A stretch of 64,000 nt of DNA from Haberlea rhodopensis (Eukaryota; Streptophyta; Magnoliopsida; Lamiales; Gesneriaceae). Shown in pieces: positions 44,714 through 56,344 of this stretch. The notes below the pieces were generated by a model that had not been told where the DNA came from, made no database searches, and saw only the letters and a list, made by a program, of their open reading frames with translations. Location: contig CAJQUN010000059.1 in NCBI GenBank assembly GCA_907163345.1, positions 3,902,189-3,966,188 of the forward strand, read 5' to 3'. The stretch's first letter is position 1. Each line of letters opens with the position of its first letter. Position numbers and translations under genes: made by a program.

Positions 44714-44986
44714 TTAGTGGGGAAGCTGACTACATGCGCGGAACCGGAACCGGTAATTTTTTTAAAAAAATAAAAAATAAAATAAAACAAAAGAAAGCAA
44801 ATGCTGTTTTACCGGAACATCCCGGAACCGATTGCGACCGGAACCAAGTTCGATCCAGGAAGAAACCGGATCGATATCGGATCGTATCAGATTCCTTACC
44901 GGATCGGACCGATTCATGGCATTATCGGATCCAGAACCAGCCAGTTCCATATCAATTTGGACTGATCGATCTGATAAGCACCCCTA
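44714..44986. mobile_element. Truncated hAT-type non-autonomous element
   Basis: Rich in ACCGGAACCGG/CCGGATCGG motifs. The right end GATAAGCACCCCTAT is the inverse of the ATAGGGGTGCTTATC type end, like the element starting at 63539. The left end (TAGTGGGGAAGCTGA) matches poorly and no TSD is clear. Confidence 0.45.
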
Positions 44987-45925
44987 TCTACCGGGCACGT
45001 CCAACGCAACACCAAATGGCGTGAAACACCATTTTTTTTTTGTGTTATCCCGTCCCAGGCTATTTGGTGCGTCAGATTAGCGTGGGATTTGTTGCTGCTC
45101 CATACAACTTGCCTTTTTTAATCTTTATAAAAAAAATTTGTTTTGTAAAAACATGGGCTGTGAAGATCTGCTGTTGCATATAAAATAATGGGTTGGGGAA
45201 GCTACGGTTGATTTAAGCTTGGAAATGGAAGCCATTACCGTTGGATTGTTGTGAAAAGAGATCAAACATACAAATAGAAATACTTTATTTTTTAAAGTTT
45301 AATAGTATTAATTATGGTGTTATATTATTATATGTTAATTCCATTTCATTTTTTACCAAATTAATTAACTAAATCTTGATTGTATGGTATTATATCATTA
45401 TAAATATATTTGTAATAGATAATTGATTGGATAAAATAATTATTATAAATAAAATTAACAAGAATATTGTAAGGAATATTCTTTTTGAAGTATATGGATT
45501 GGAGATGAGTTTTATATTTGGTACAAAAATTGTATTATCTTGATGCAAAACTTGCACTAAAATGAAATTTTGGGTTGGAGATGGCCTAATAAATTTATTG
45601 CAAATTCCTATCATACATACATAACTTATTGAACGATGACTCAATATTAAAATATAATATATTTTAAATTTAAGTAAATAAAATGATATAATAATTATTT
45701 TAGACCAATCATATTAATATTAAGTTGGTCCATAATTGTAGCAAAATCGGGTCTATATAAATATTTTTCTTAAATAATTCATTTTACAACTAAAGGCTAG
45801 AGCTCTACCACATCGATCACTTACCCAGTCATCACAGTCGATTTTATGTGTGTCACTCCTCACAAGATTAAGGCAACCTAAAGCTGTGAACCAGTTATTA
45901 CTTCAACGGTCTGCGAAAACATTTA
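44987..45925. other. AT-rich intergenic region
   Basis: No supported gene or element. Short open frames have no recognisable content. Confidence 0.5.
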
Positions 45926-46157
45926 AGATGCATTTAGATTGAGCGATTTGAAGCTATGTATTTCAAATCCATTTAATTATTTGGATGAATTTATTTTAAG
46001 TGCATTACATCTTTACTATTTTTTGTAAATGTAATTGTAATTCTGATATATTTGAACTATATCTAAAATATGTGTTATTTCAAATCCAAGTTTTAAATCT
46101 ATTATTAGATCAAATCTCTCCGTCTAAATGAAATTCATCCATCCAAACACAATCTTA
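45926..46157. mobile_element. Probable short MITE
   Basis: Left GATGCATTTAGATTGAGCGA and the reverse complement of the right end (GATTGTGTTTGGATGGATGA) are similar and of the GTGTTTGGATTGAG type common on plant MITEs. The interior has AAATCCA/TGGATTT inverted pairs. The boundaries are approximate and the TSD (TTA-like) is uncertain. Confidence 0.42.
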
Positions 46158-46962
46158 GAATATTTGTCCTCATATAAAGAATCAGCATAAAAAATAACTC
46201 TGAGGATGAAGAACAAATCCATTTGCACATTTCCAGAAGGAAATATAAATATCATGCTCAAAAAATAACAGCTGCGCACAGGCTTACATCTTTCAATAAG
46301 GTCTGGATGGTTTCTTCCAAGTAAACTAGCCACCTGACACAATAAAAATATCCAATTTAGTTTGGTGACCTAATGGTTCACCGGCGCTGTCATGGAGGAC
46401 GTCGCAGAGGCTTTTTCAGTTTTACTGAGATTTCGCGGAACATACAAGGTGTGTGTACAGACGCTAATATATATAAGGCGCAGACTCAAGTTTATGTTTT
46501 CAAACGTGGCCGAAAATTTAAATGAGTTCGGTTAATAGGGTTGCATCATGAAACCCTGACATATTTTGTAGGGGAAAGTTCAGGTCGGTACCCAACGGTA
46601 AACTTTATTCATCATAGTCCATGAAAAAAACTTTCAATCATTTAAGTCTACTTTAGGTTAAAATGACAAAATTGCCCTTAATAAGAAAATGCTGCAATCT
46701 TAGAAATTTTCAATTTTTTCCTTTCAATACTTTGTTCGAGATCTTCCTTTCACCACTGCGATTCAAATCTCCTCGTAAATCTCTCTCGCCAGTTACGATT
46801 TCTTACAGTTAGTTTTTCTCTCAATCTCTTCGATTTTTCGTTCCATCACTTCGTTGCAGATTTTTTTTTCAATTTTGGTATGTGTGTTTGTGTGTGTGTT
46901 TGTGTATGTGTATATATAATATATATACTGTTTGTTGTCTTTTGAGGTTTTTAGTTATGATT
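46158..46962. other. Intergenic region with TG/TA simple repeat
   Basis: No gene supported. It contains a TGTGTGTTTGTGTGTG-TATATATAA simple-repeat stretch at about 46880-46925. Confidence 0.5.
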
Positions 46963-47796
46963 CATTGGTGTCCGTGCTTCTTTGCTCATTTTCAAAGTTT
47001 ACAGCATGAAACTTGCAACGAAGAAGATGACCGAGAGAAAAATTAATTGATGCACGAAAATTATAAAAAATAAATGGTGCACGAAAATTATTAACCGTAA
47101 TCGATACACGAAAGATTGAAAACCAGTAACTGATGCATGAAAAATGAAAATCAGTAACTGATGCATGAAAATTAAAAATCAGAATTGATGCACGAAAATT
47201 AAAATCAGTCACTGATACACGAAACATAGAAAAAATATATGATGCATGAATCATAATCGCAAGTGGGTGATGCACGAACCATATAATTAAGTAAATGATG
47301 CACGGACGATTTAATTTCGTGCACCAGTTACTATATTTCGTGCACCAGTTTGTTTTTTTACAAATTTTGTGCATCAGTTAATTAACACAAAGTTCGTGCA
47401 TCAGTGTTGTATTTTCGTGCATCAATGTTATATTCTCGTGCACCAATTACTTTTTATAATTTTCGTGCACCAGTTACTTTTTATTATTTTCGTGTACCAG
47501 TTACTTTTATGATTTTCGTGCACCAATGTTATATTTTCGTGCATCAATTACTTTTTTATAAATTTCGTGCACCAGTTACTTTTTTATCGTTTTCGTGCAC
47601 CAGTTACTTTTTATGATTTTCGTGCACCAATGTTATATTTTCTTGCACCAGTTAGTTTTTATAATTTTCATGCACCAGTTACTTTTTATAATTTTCGTGC
47701 ACCAATTACTTTTTCTCTGTGTCATCTTCTTCGTTGCAATATCTTGTTGTCAGGCTGTAAATTTTGGAAATGAGCAAATAAGTACGGACACCAACG
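46963..47796. repeat. Foldback array of TTTCGTGCACCAGTTACTTT repeats
   Basis: A large inverted repeat of about 830 bp. Outer arms: TTGGTGTCCGTGCTTC-TTGCTCATTTTC on the left and its inverse, GAAATGAGCAAATAAGTACG, on the right; both continue through CTTCGTTGCA. Inside, roughly ten units in GATGCACGAAAATTA orientation (47050-47300) are followed by about fourteen in the opposite CGTGCACCAGTTACTTTTTA orientation (47310-47710). The units are 25-35 bp. Open frames here (HQLLF, FRAPVTFY) are translated repeats. Confidence 0.85.
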
Positions 47797-48849
47797 CATA
47801 CCTTACTTCTTCATCCATATGCAACAGTCAAGGCCATGAGAGATTTTTTTATTATAAAAAAACATACCAACAGACTTTCGATGTCTATAATTTAGAATCG
47901 GTATTCAAATTTATAATTTACATACACACACAGGATGGAATGCGTAGAGTAGATCCAGAAATTATATGTGCAGAGTAGTCCGATGTCTTCTTCGATTCAA
48001 AAAGATTCCAAATGCTACGAACAATTTAGATGCTTCGATTCAAACATATTTCATGTGCATAACATTTTAGCAAATAATTTTTAGGTCGGGACGACGAGAT
48101 AAGACGACAATATGATGAAGAAAATAATGAGCTGAGAATCGTCGAAAAATTGGAGATTTTACATACAGAGTGGGAAAAGAGATGACGTATAGAGTTAATC
48201 TGAAATTAGGTTTATAGTTTTTTTATAACTTAATGGTATTTTGGGAACTAAAAAAGAACCTTTGCAAACCAACTATTTAAAAAGTGGACTTATGTGAATA
48301 TAATTATCTCCTAAGCGTATTTTTTGTAAACATTATTTTTTGCCAGACTTATTTGAATTAACTTTCTGGAAACAGAATCAATATACAATTTCCCCAATTT
48401 TGTACCTCAGAATCTGGGCCTTAATACTTTCGAAATAGAACATCTTGGGCCTTCTTAACCAAGTCCAACCCAATAGTTAATAAAATAAGAAATGATTCGT
48501 GAGGCCCAAATTCGAAGAAAGTGACTCAAGTTTCAGAAATACAAAAAAATAGGCATACAGATCCATCCCGGACCCCACATATAACGAGAGTTTCGTACAC
48601 CTGGTTGAAAACACCAGAGTTCAATGTTTAAAATAGTTTGGAAAACATTCAATTCTACACATTAGAGACATTTGTCTGAAATGAGAAAATGAAAAATAGC
48701 ATATTTAAGATATTAATAAATGTAAAATTTAAACATAAACTAAGTTATTTTACCAAATCACGGTTTTATAATGTATAATTTTGGGCAAATTTAATAAAAT
48801 AATATAGAAATATAAATTAATTTAAAAAATAATGTTGTTAGAAGGCTGT
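47797..48849. other. Intergenic region
   Basis: No supported gene. Sequence at 46575-46700 and the reverse complement of 48230-48330 share weak similarity (TTATTCA-CATA-GTCCA). The foldback array may therefore sit inside a larger, poorly preserved terminal-inverted-repeat element. Confidence 0.35.
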
Positions 48850-49016
48850 TAACAAAGTAAGGAGAGTTTGAGATTCTTTTAAAAAAATATAAAATAGGAT
48901 CACGAACAGAATTCGCGTTTATTTTTTTAAATATTTTTAAAGAATCACGAACTCCATTTGCGATTCTTAAAAAAAAATAACAATCGCGAACAGATTTCGG
49001 GATTTTAGTTAAACAG

Positions 49017-49055
49017 CCCGTGACTCTCAGCTTTACAGCCAGAGAGAGTCACGGG
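49017..49055. repeat. Perfect 12-bp hairpin in the MULE left end
   Basis: Arms CCCGTGACTCTC (49017-49028) and GAGAGTCACGGG (49044-49055) with a 15-base loop. It is comparable in position and type to the GC-rich hairpin at 15112-15142 in the other MULE-like element. Confidence 0.85.
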
Positions 49056-49499
49056 CAATTTTTATTAATTTTGTTAAAAAATAAAAAAAAAACAAATTTT
49101 ATGCCTTTAAAATGCAGAAGTTGAGGCTGAACGCATTCAGATTTCACAATTTGATTTGCAAGCTTCTTCTTCTCGTATTTTATATCGAAGGTAATTTGAA
49201 CTAACTTAATTTTGTAAATTTTTCGATTATTGGCTGTATATTGCATGGTAACTGTTAATATTGTGTAATTTTTGTAGGTTTGAACATCTTAATTTTGAGT
49301 TTCCAAAAAAAATATTGATTTTGAGGTATGTTTTCATAAAATTTTATAATGATATATTCTAGATATGGTGTATCTTATATATATTATGTGTTGTAAATTG
49401 GTGAATTTTAAATTAGAATGATTGTCGGAAAAAATATTAATACTCCTTTTGCGAATTAAAAAATATTAGTGGGAAGGAAGAAGTAAAATAAGAAGAAAC

Positions 49500-49852
49500 A
49501 CGAACATTTTGTGAATCAATTGATGTTTTGTTGTACTATGGTGGTCGCATATCACACGATGAGATGACTGTTAATTACGATTGACCGCCAATAAGATTGT
49601 GAATGCCTTGAAATATTGCAATATCTGAGTTGTTGACGATACTGTATGAACAGATAGATATCGATATCCAAAAATATTCACGTAAATGCTCGATTCGTCC
49701 AGAAGCATTATTGAAATTTGAGCATTTACTAAAAATCACAAAAGACAATGGTATTTGGTTTTTCTTTGACCCCGAAGTTGGAAATGCTGGTGTTAATTTG
49801 TACATTGAGGCATAAGAAATGCACCACCGTAATGTGCATAACATCCAATATA
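49500..49852 (+). pseudogene. MULE transposase N-terminal fragment (upstream part)
   Basis: Frames read VLLYYGGRISHDEM (49530), then stops, then SELLTILYEQIDIDIQKYSR and EVGNAGVNLYIEA (to 49815). This resembles the MuDR-like N-terminal domain that precedes many plant MULE transposases. The sequence continues directly after the solo LTR at 51713. Confidence 0.45.
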
Positions 49853-51712
49853 TGTGATGCCCGGGAATTAATGGTGATAATCCCGGTGTGGTAATGATCC
49901 TTAATGGATTTTAATTGTGGCAATTATGAATTAATTACAGTATTGGGACTCCCGAGGATTTTAAATACTGTATTTAGAGTTGTTGGATCAAAGGGTTGAG
50001 ATTGTATTCTCATCGTGATGAAAACCCTTGGAATTGGGTTTTTTAGTGGGATCTGGGGTGCTTTGAGCTGGGGCTGGTAATGGAAATTGAGATTAAGAGA
50101 CAATAAGGTATTGTTCTTCCCCTCGCATTTATCTTCGATTTGATAGTAGCATTGTGGTGTTTGGTTGAGGATGGAGATGGGTTTGAGTTTTTGATTTTTT
50201 TTAAAGATTTTTGGATTTGGGTGTTTAGGGAGGTTGTATGGCTCCTTGTGAGGATTTATGATGTATGGGGTGTGAGGATTATTGTTTTGGAAAATTTTGC
50301 AAGAAAAAACGCCATTTTTGGCTGGATCAGGTCGAGGCGCTCGACCGCCTCAAATGAAGCGATCGATCGCCAGGAGGCAATAGCCAAATACACTGAGAGG
50401 CGACGATCGCCTGGAATGGAGCGATTGATCTCCCATGCGTATTTTTGAGAGGCGATCGATCGTCTGGGATGAAGCTATCGATCGCCAGTGCCAGTTTTGT
50501 GGGTATTATTTTGTGTTGAGTTTTCGATGCATGCTTCGCCCGCGGTCTTTTAAAATGGTTAATCGTCATGGATTGAAGATATAATTGGAGATTGTGAACG
50601 TGCTTGGGCGCGTGGTTGCATGCTTGTTTATAATTGTGAATTATTTTATGTGTTAGCACATAATTCATCGGATCACGGGACTAAGGCAATGTTGGGTTCG
50701 AACTACGGAATCATAAGGTACGTATAACGTACGAGCATAGCCTTTTATATGATTGTAGCTGTGAAATGCATGGTTATCTGTATTTGCAATAAATGGGTAT
50801 ACACTGTGAATTATATGGTGCCGCTTTTGAGCGAGCAATGATTGAGATGTTCTCGTTGTTGACCGAACATCGGTTATGACGCCGCTACTGTCGAGCGTGC
50901 GTGAGGTTAAAATGCCGCTATTGTGGAGCGAGCCATGAAATAGGACCATGTAATCATTGGTTAAAGATATGTGATATCTATTGTAATTTGTTTAATGGTT
51001 TAATCATATTTGATTATGAAACTGGCATGGCAGGAATAGATTTAGTTAATCAATGAGATGATTAACCGGCTTTTGGGAATTTGATGGTTTCAGTTATTTT
51101 GAGAACAGGAACAGCACAGGGGATCCCGGATGAGGATTATACCATCCAGGGAGTATCTTTTAAAATTCATGGCATTTACATTCTGTAAATTATGAACTGT
51201 AATATTGTGATTATTGGATCGGTGGTATTGGTATGCTCACCCCGTGTGGGGGTTGTCTCTGTTGGGGCATGTGGTACAGGTACAACGATGACTTTGGAGT
51301 TGAGCTCGAGCTATGGATTAGGGGTGCTTCCAGGATCGAAGTACCAGTGCCGATAGTGAGTAGAGCACTGTATACATTAAATACACATTCCTTCACATGT
51401 GAGCATGTTTATATGTGTATATGGGTTGTATAAAGGGCATGTTCTTTCTCTTTTCATTTATATGTTGCATCCAATTAACGTGAGGAATTGCTAAATGAAT
51501 TGAGAACATGTTAGTGTATTATAAGGGTGCATGCTATGTAAGTGGATTTGATTTGGGGAAATTGGACATTACATGATTTAATGTAAGGAATTTTATTATT
51601 GGTATGTTATGCTATGGTAGCATGTGTTTCTTTCCCCTGATTACATGATTGCATGCGCTAAATACATGGGTTAATACACTAATAGCAGGTTAAGGGCACG
51701 TGGGTCCTTACA
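49853..51712 (+). mobile_element. Solo LTR, Tekay-like family
   Basis: 1860 bp, TGTGATGCCCGG...GGGTCCTTACA, flanked by perfect 5-bp duplications ATATA (49848-49852, 51713-51717). Its ends resemble the LTR at 5409 (TGTAATGCCCCG...GGCCCTACA), and it carries a related palindrome cluster and a GCCGCT...GAGCGAG block (50818-50945). No internal domain remains, as expected after LTR-LTR recombination. Confidence 0.88.
50335..50490. repeat. GCGATCGATCGCC palindrome cluster in the solo LTR
   Basis: A perfect GCGATCGATCGCC at 50359-50371, then AGGAGGCAATAGCCAAATAC, GAGGCGACGATCGCC, GAGCGATTGATC, GAGGCGATCGATCG and AGCTATCGATCGCCAG. Several copies have decayed by single C-to-T or G-to-A type changes. 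Confidence 0.88.
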
Positions 51713-52034
51713 ATATACTCAAGAGTTGGGCACATATATGTCAATGCTGACTGATCATAACCTCGAGATACCGGCAGTCACACAAGGTCTTGCAAGTATT
51801 AGAGTTGAAAATAACTATGGTAGCAGTGCGGGTAATGTGGGACATAACATGTATAGAACTGAAGAGGTATATGGTGATTCAAGTGACGATGATAGAAATG
51901 AGTATGCCAACGCCGGTTATTTTGGTCCTGAAAACCATGTCGATTCTGAACCAGAAGTGGCAGGGCTTAATGTTCTTGATGATAGCGACGAAGATGTAGC
52001 AATTGATGTTATATTGGAAACCATGTCCCAATAG
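51713..52034 (+). pseudogene. MULE transposase N-terminal fragment (downstream part)
   Basis: The open frame 51726-52034 starts MGTYMSMLTDHNLEIPAVTQ and has an acidic stretch (YGDSSDDDRNEYANAG, DDSDEDVAIDVI). Such acidic linkers between the MuDR N-terminal domain and the catalytic part are typical of MULE transposases. The frame ends at 52034 without the catalytic domain. Confidence 0.45.
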
Positions 52035-52127
52035 AGCGAGGGTCCATTTGTACATGAAGAGCAAGTTGAAACAACATGAAGAGCATGTCATTCATTCTTA
52101 CTTATCCTTTTCTTTGTCTTCTAAATT

Positions 52128-52802
52128 ATGCTAGCTATTAACCATATATTTTCTTTGGAGGATGCGCATATGGAACAACTAAGGCTTAGTTGCTCAAGTT
52201 TGAGTGAGGATGAAGAGATCTCACCGGGGGTCAGGCGTGTATTAGATCACAACATGGCTATTGCAGGGGAAGTGCATGAACTTACTCTCGCGCAACAAAA
52301 TAGATATGTTGTGCCTGCTCGACTGCTAGCTACCGGTAGGGGTGCCACCCGGAGAAGAAGACGATCAATTAGATCTGATACTCCAGTAGATGCTCATGAT
52401 GACATCCCTCCATTTACAACTAGCACATATGATGCAGGTGGTGTATCAACGTCGCAACGTCCATCATTCCACTATGATGCGGCATCTTCTGATTACTATG
52501 TGCCCCAACCTGCACACCAGGAAGAGCCATCCCCAAATACTCCCCATATATCGGATCCAAACCAATCATATGGTGGATTCTCATATAGTAATCTTATGCT
52601 TGGGGTATCCAGTTCTTCACAATTACGTCCATATTTTAATGTCTCTCATGTTGCATTATCCAATTTGACTCCATACTATCGTGATATTTTTGAGTCCAGT
52701 GCCAAATTAGACCTGATCAAACACAAACAAATAACGTTAGGGGAGCTGAGCCATCTAGAACCACAAAAACATATACGTAGACGTGATTTTGAGACCGGAT
52801 GA
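52128..52802 (+). CDS. Uncharacterised 224-codon ORF, possibly a MULE-associated C-terminal fragment
   Basis: MLAINHIFSLEDAHMEQLRL then SPGVRRVLDHNMAIAGEVHE, a basic run (GRGATRRRRRSIRSDT), a Ser/Pro/Tyr-rich low-complexity part and ISHLEP-like end (LGELSHLEPQKHIRRRDFET). The basic, then disordered C-terminus recalls plant mobile domain or MULE-linked ORFs, but I cannot assign a family. It has no stop over 675 bases in AT-rich DNA, and no flanking exons are evident. Confidence 0.35.
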   Translation: MLAINHIFSLEDAHMEQLRLSCSSLSEDEEISPGVRRVLDHNMAIAGEVHELTLAQQNRYVVPARLLATGRGATRRRRRSIRSDTPVDAHDDIPPFTTSTYDAGGVSTSQRPSFHYDAASSDYYVPQPAHQEEPSPNTPHISDPNQSYGGFSYSNLMLGVSSSSQLRPYFNVSHVALSNLTPYYRDIFESSAKLDLIKHKQITLGELSHLEPQKHIRRRDFETG

Positions 52803-53300
52803 AATATTTAGATTTAATGCAAATAATATTGTATTTGTACGATTGAAATAAAAATAAAATAAATATGTATATACTATTTCAAATCATCTAATTATTTATA
52901 AAAATTCTCTATGGTTAAAATTTTTTTTGTCCACAAATTTAAACTAATTTTTAAATTTTAAATTTATCTTGGTTCATAAACCTAATATGTAAAAAAATTT
53001 AATCCAAGAAAAAACTCAATTTTTTTAAATATAAATCAAATCAATAAATAAAATAAAGTATAATTAAAAAAAACAAGAAACGTGATCCAATATCACGTCT
53101 TGTGGAAATGTTTTTTTTTTTTTGAAAAAACATTAAGTTATGGGCACGGAAATGGGACAAAAAACGTCCAAACGATTCATGTTTCTTCCTTTTGATCTAA
53201 ATAAAAAATAAAAAATTACCAAGCAAAGAAATGTGTTCGTATCGCGTTTCTTTAAAATCGTATCCAGAATCGCGTTTCACGCTAGTTCCACAAACTCCTC

Positions 53301-53975
53301 CTTTACAACCTTATTTATTGAATTTTTTTTTTATATTATTTAATTAATTTAGCCTATAATTTTGCTCTCAATGATCATTTTTGATATTATTTATGAAGTA
53401 AAATACATTAGCCCAGTGGCCCACCACGTTCCTTCGAATGTGGATGGAAATTTTAATCGTATTTCAAAAATTGGAATCATAATCGTTTGCCAAAACCACA
53501 AATAAAACAAGGAGTTACCATAGTTGGCAATATCGGTCGAGGAATGTCTAGAACTGTTATTCTCTAATGGGCATGGTAGTATCCGTGGTAAAGTTTTAGG
53601 CTAAAACATATGCGTGACTATAACGGCAAGTTCACGGCCATAACACCCATTGTAGTATATATCTTAATTTTTTTTCAACTTATTCCAATTTTTTTTGATT
53701 TTTTAACTAAAAAATTGACAAAATTATCTTATTATTTTTATTTGTAATTTTAAAAAACCCCGCAATAATAACCACAACGTTCTGTTGCTAGGAATAAAAA
53801 AAAATTCAAAATTGAGATTCAAGATTTTCCTATGCCACTCCTTTCTTTTCTAATCTAATATAAAATGTCATCAAAAGAGGTTGAAGGAAAGCACAAATAC
53901 ATCAAGTTTAATATTGAAGAACATCTCATTCACGTTAGACACAAGGCCTTCAAAAAGCATGCTATTGCGAGTTTT

Positions 53976-54021
<46 letters not shown>

Positions 54022-55274
54022 CTTGATAATGCCAAAAAGCGAAGCTAACCAATTAAAGTTATAAAAGATTTAAAAGAATCCTATCCTACACACATTTTAG
54101 TTTTTTTTTTTTAAAAAGCCTCAACCCCAAATAATTCTGAACAGGCTGTTTTCTGGAAAATATTTATATGAATTTGGTATTTGTATATATATATATATAT
54201 TATATATATATATATGTTTTGGTATTTGTAAGACTGGGTTTATAGAAGTGGAACTACTGTTTTCTTGGTAACTTTTCACTTTCTTATGCGGCGGTGGAAT
54301 TAAATTATCAATAATGTTAATTAATAAACAGACAATAAATGGTGGATCATCAGTCAGTATTATTATATTTAATGCAGTCTCTTAACAAATATTTAATTTT
54401 ATAACTTGTCTGCAGGCCAAATTATGTAATACCAAATGGAATGGTAGGCTGATAAAATAACCATATAATTACATAATTTCTAAAGTCATCATTTCTCAAT
54501 TATTTTTAATTAAATTGTACATTAAGAGAAGACATTCCATTTAGGGAGAAACAGAATGGATCGGCACGAACGGTCTGGTGTCCGAGCTGGTTTGTCACAC
54601 AACGACTAATTAGTTTATTGGCTTTGAAACATGTTCATGTATGTAATACGTAAAACCACTTAGCTTATTATGCTTAATAAAAAAAGGAAAAATTATATTT
54701 AATATCGTATAATTTGGTCCAAATTCTGCTTTACAACTATTTTTTGAAATTATAGTTTACATCTTCAAAATATATGAGTTGTAACAATTTGTATTCTCAT
54801 TACTCAGTTTGGTATTTTAACTAAGCTTCATCGTCACATTCTGTCATGTCTTACATCAATTAAACTTAGAGTCTCTTAACCTGGTTATAAATTTCAAAAA
54901 TTAAAAAATATTTTGGGTATCAAAATTCTCTAATTGTTTGATTTCGAAAAGGAGAAGTTTCACACCACAAACATTTATTTGATTTTTTTTTAATTTTGTA
55001 TGCATGTCGATGATGGAATGCAGCAATAAATCTTCAATAAACTCACCAAATCGAGTTAAGAAAGTATATGATGTAAACTGTACTTTTTAAATAATGATTA
55101 CAAACTAAAATTTGGAATAAATTACAAGATGATCAGAGCATAATTTTCCATTAAAAAAATATAAAGCCCACTTTTTAAAATGAATTATAATATGCTTCTA
55201 TTATTCTTTTTTCTTCAACTAAACAGCCTACCCATGATACGTCTTGGAATTTTGCAATCATCCTCTTAAATTTA
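53301..55274. other. AT-rich intergenic region with TA microsatellites
   Basis: No gene supported. (TA)n runs at about 53979-54019 and 54185-54216; homopolymer A/T tracts are frequent. Confidence 0.55.
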
Positions 55275-56057
55275 AGGGTAAAAATCGTAAAAGCCCACTG
55301 TATTAATTTTAATATGCATAAAACTCCAATGTATTAACAAAATAAGAAAAAAAAAAACTCTGTATTTTTGTAAACTCGGCAAGAATCCTCCATTGCGTTA
55401 TAGTATATATACACGAAAATCCTCTATGTAAACAAAATAGGTAAAAAAAGCTCTATGTTTTCTTAAACTCGGCATGAAACCACCATGTTATAAAAAAGAC
55501 AAAAAAAAACATCTTTTTTTGAAACTATGCACGAAACTCTCTGTATTAAACAAAATAGGCAAAAAACACAACCCTTCTATTTTCTTAAATCCTACACAAA
55601 ACATTCTCGATTGTCTAATATGCTCTCCAATTTTTATACATCTACATTATTTTCTTCTTTTCTGTAATGATTTGTTATTTTAGTTTTAAAAGAAAAAATA
55701 TTAAGAAAGTTAAAAGTGAATACATTATGTGGTGTAATTTTACAATAAATTATAAATAAAATGCATTCAATTTAAAATTCTGAATATTTTTTGTTTTAAA
55801 ACTAAAAGAGTAAATCATTACAGAAAATAAGAAAATAAAATAGATGCAAAAAAATTAGAGAGCATATAAACAATCGAGTGGGTTTTGTGCATGATTTATG
55901 AAAATAGAGTTGTTTTTTGTCTATTTTTTTTAATACAGGGGTTTCGTGCAATATTTACTATAACACAGGGACCTTTATGTCAAGTTTAAGAAAACACTAG
56001 ATTTTTTTGTCTATTTTGTTAACACATTATCCACATAATTTTTACGCATTTTACCCT
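55275..56057. mobile_element. Foldback/MITE-like element upstream of the GT92 gene
   Basis: Long inverted repeat: left AGGGTAAAAATCGTAAAA (55275) and right TTTTTACGCATTTTACCCT (to 56057). The arms of about 350 bp pair through ACAAAATAG-CAAAAAA, TTTTCTTAAAC, GCACGAAAC, CGATTGT and ATGCTCTC-AATTTTT, with a centre near 55740. AAATTT occurs beside both ends, so a short target duplication is possible but not exact. No ORF. It ends about 290 bases before the GT92 start codon. Confidence 0.75.
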
Positions 56058-56344
56058 AAATTTCATTTCAAACTTTGGAATTATAAATTATAAAATTTCC
56101 AAGAAAAAAACAAGCCAATACCAATTCTACATACGCGTGCCACGACCTCAAGATTCGGAAAATTCAAACCTTTTTCATCTTGCATCCGACGAACAACGGG
56201 CTACCAGGAACAAACAGTTTGGAAAGTTGAAAATACACAATAACGACAAGATTTTGTCGGCAAGAAATATAGATTTGCGAAAGAATTTTCTTATAATTCT
56301 GAATTTTTTTATACTAGGAGTTTCCAAATATTACCAGGAAAAAA

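Larger units (their letters stand above)
48850..53300 (+). mobile_element. Derelict Mutator-like element (MULE), split by a solo LTR
   Basis: The left side (48860-49010) has repeated ATCACGAACAGAATTCGCG / ACGAACTCCATTTGCG blocks. The right side (53070-53290) has similar material in inverse orientation (TCGCGTTTCTTTAAAATCG, AGAATCGCGTTTCACG). Between lie MULE-type N-terminal transposase remnants and a downstream ORF. The catalytic transposase domain is missing. Borders are approximate and I could not fix a 9-bp TSD. Confidence 0.4.

Noticed and set aside
44734..45080. ORFs of 96 and 82 codons around 44.7-45.1 kb
   Set aside because: They translate ACCGGAACCGG subterminal repeats of a truncated hAT-type element and have no domain.
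47404..47978. ORFs of repeated FRAPVTFY/HQLLF units
   Set aside because: Translated foldback repeat; all three frames stay open because of base composition.
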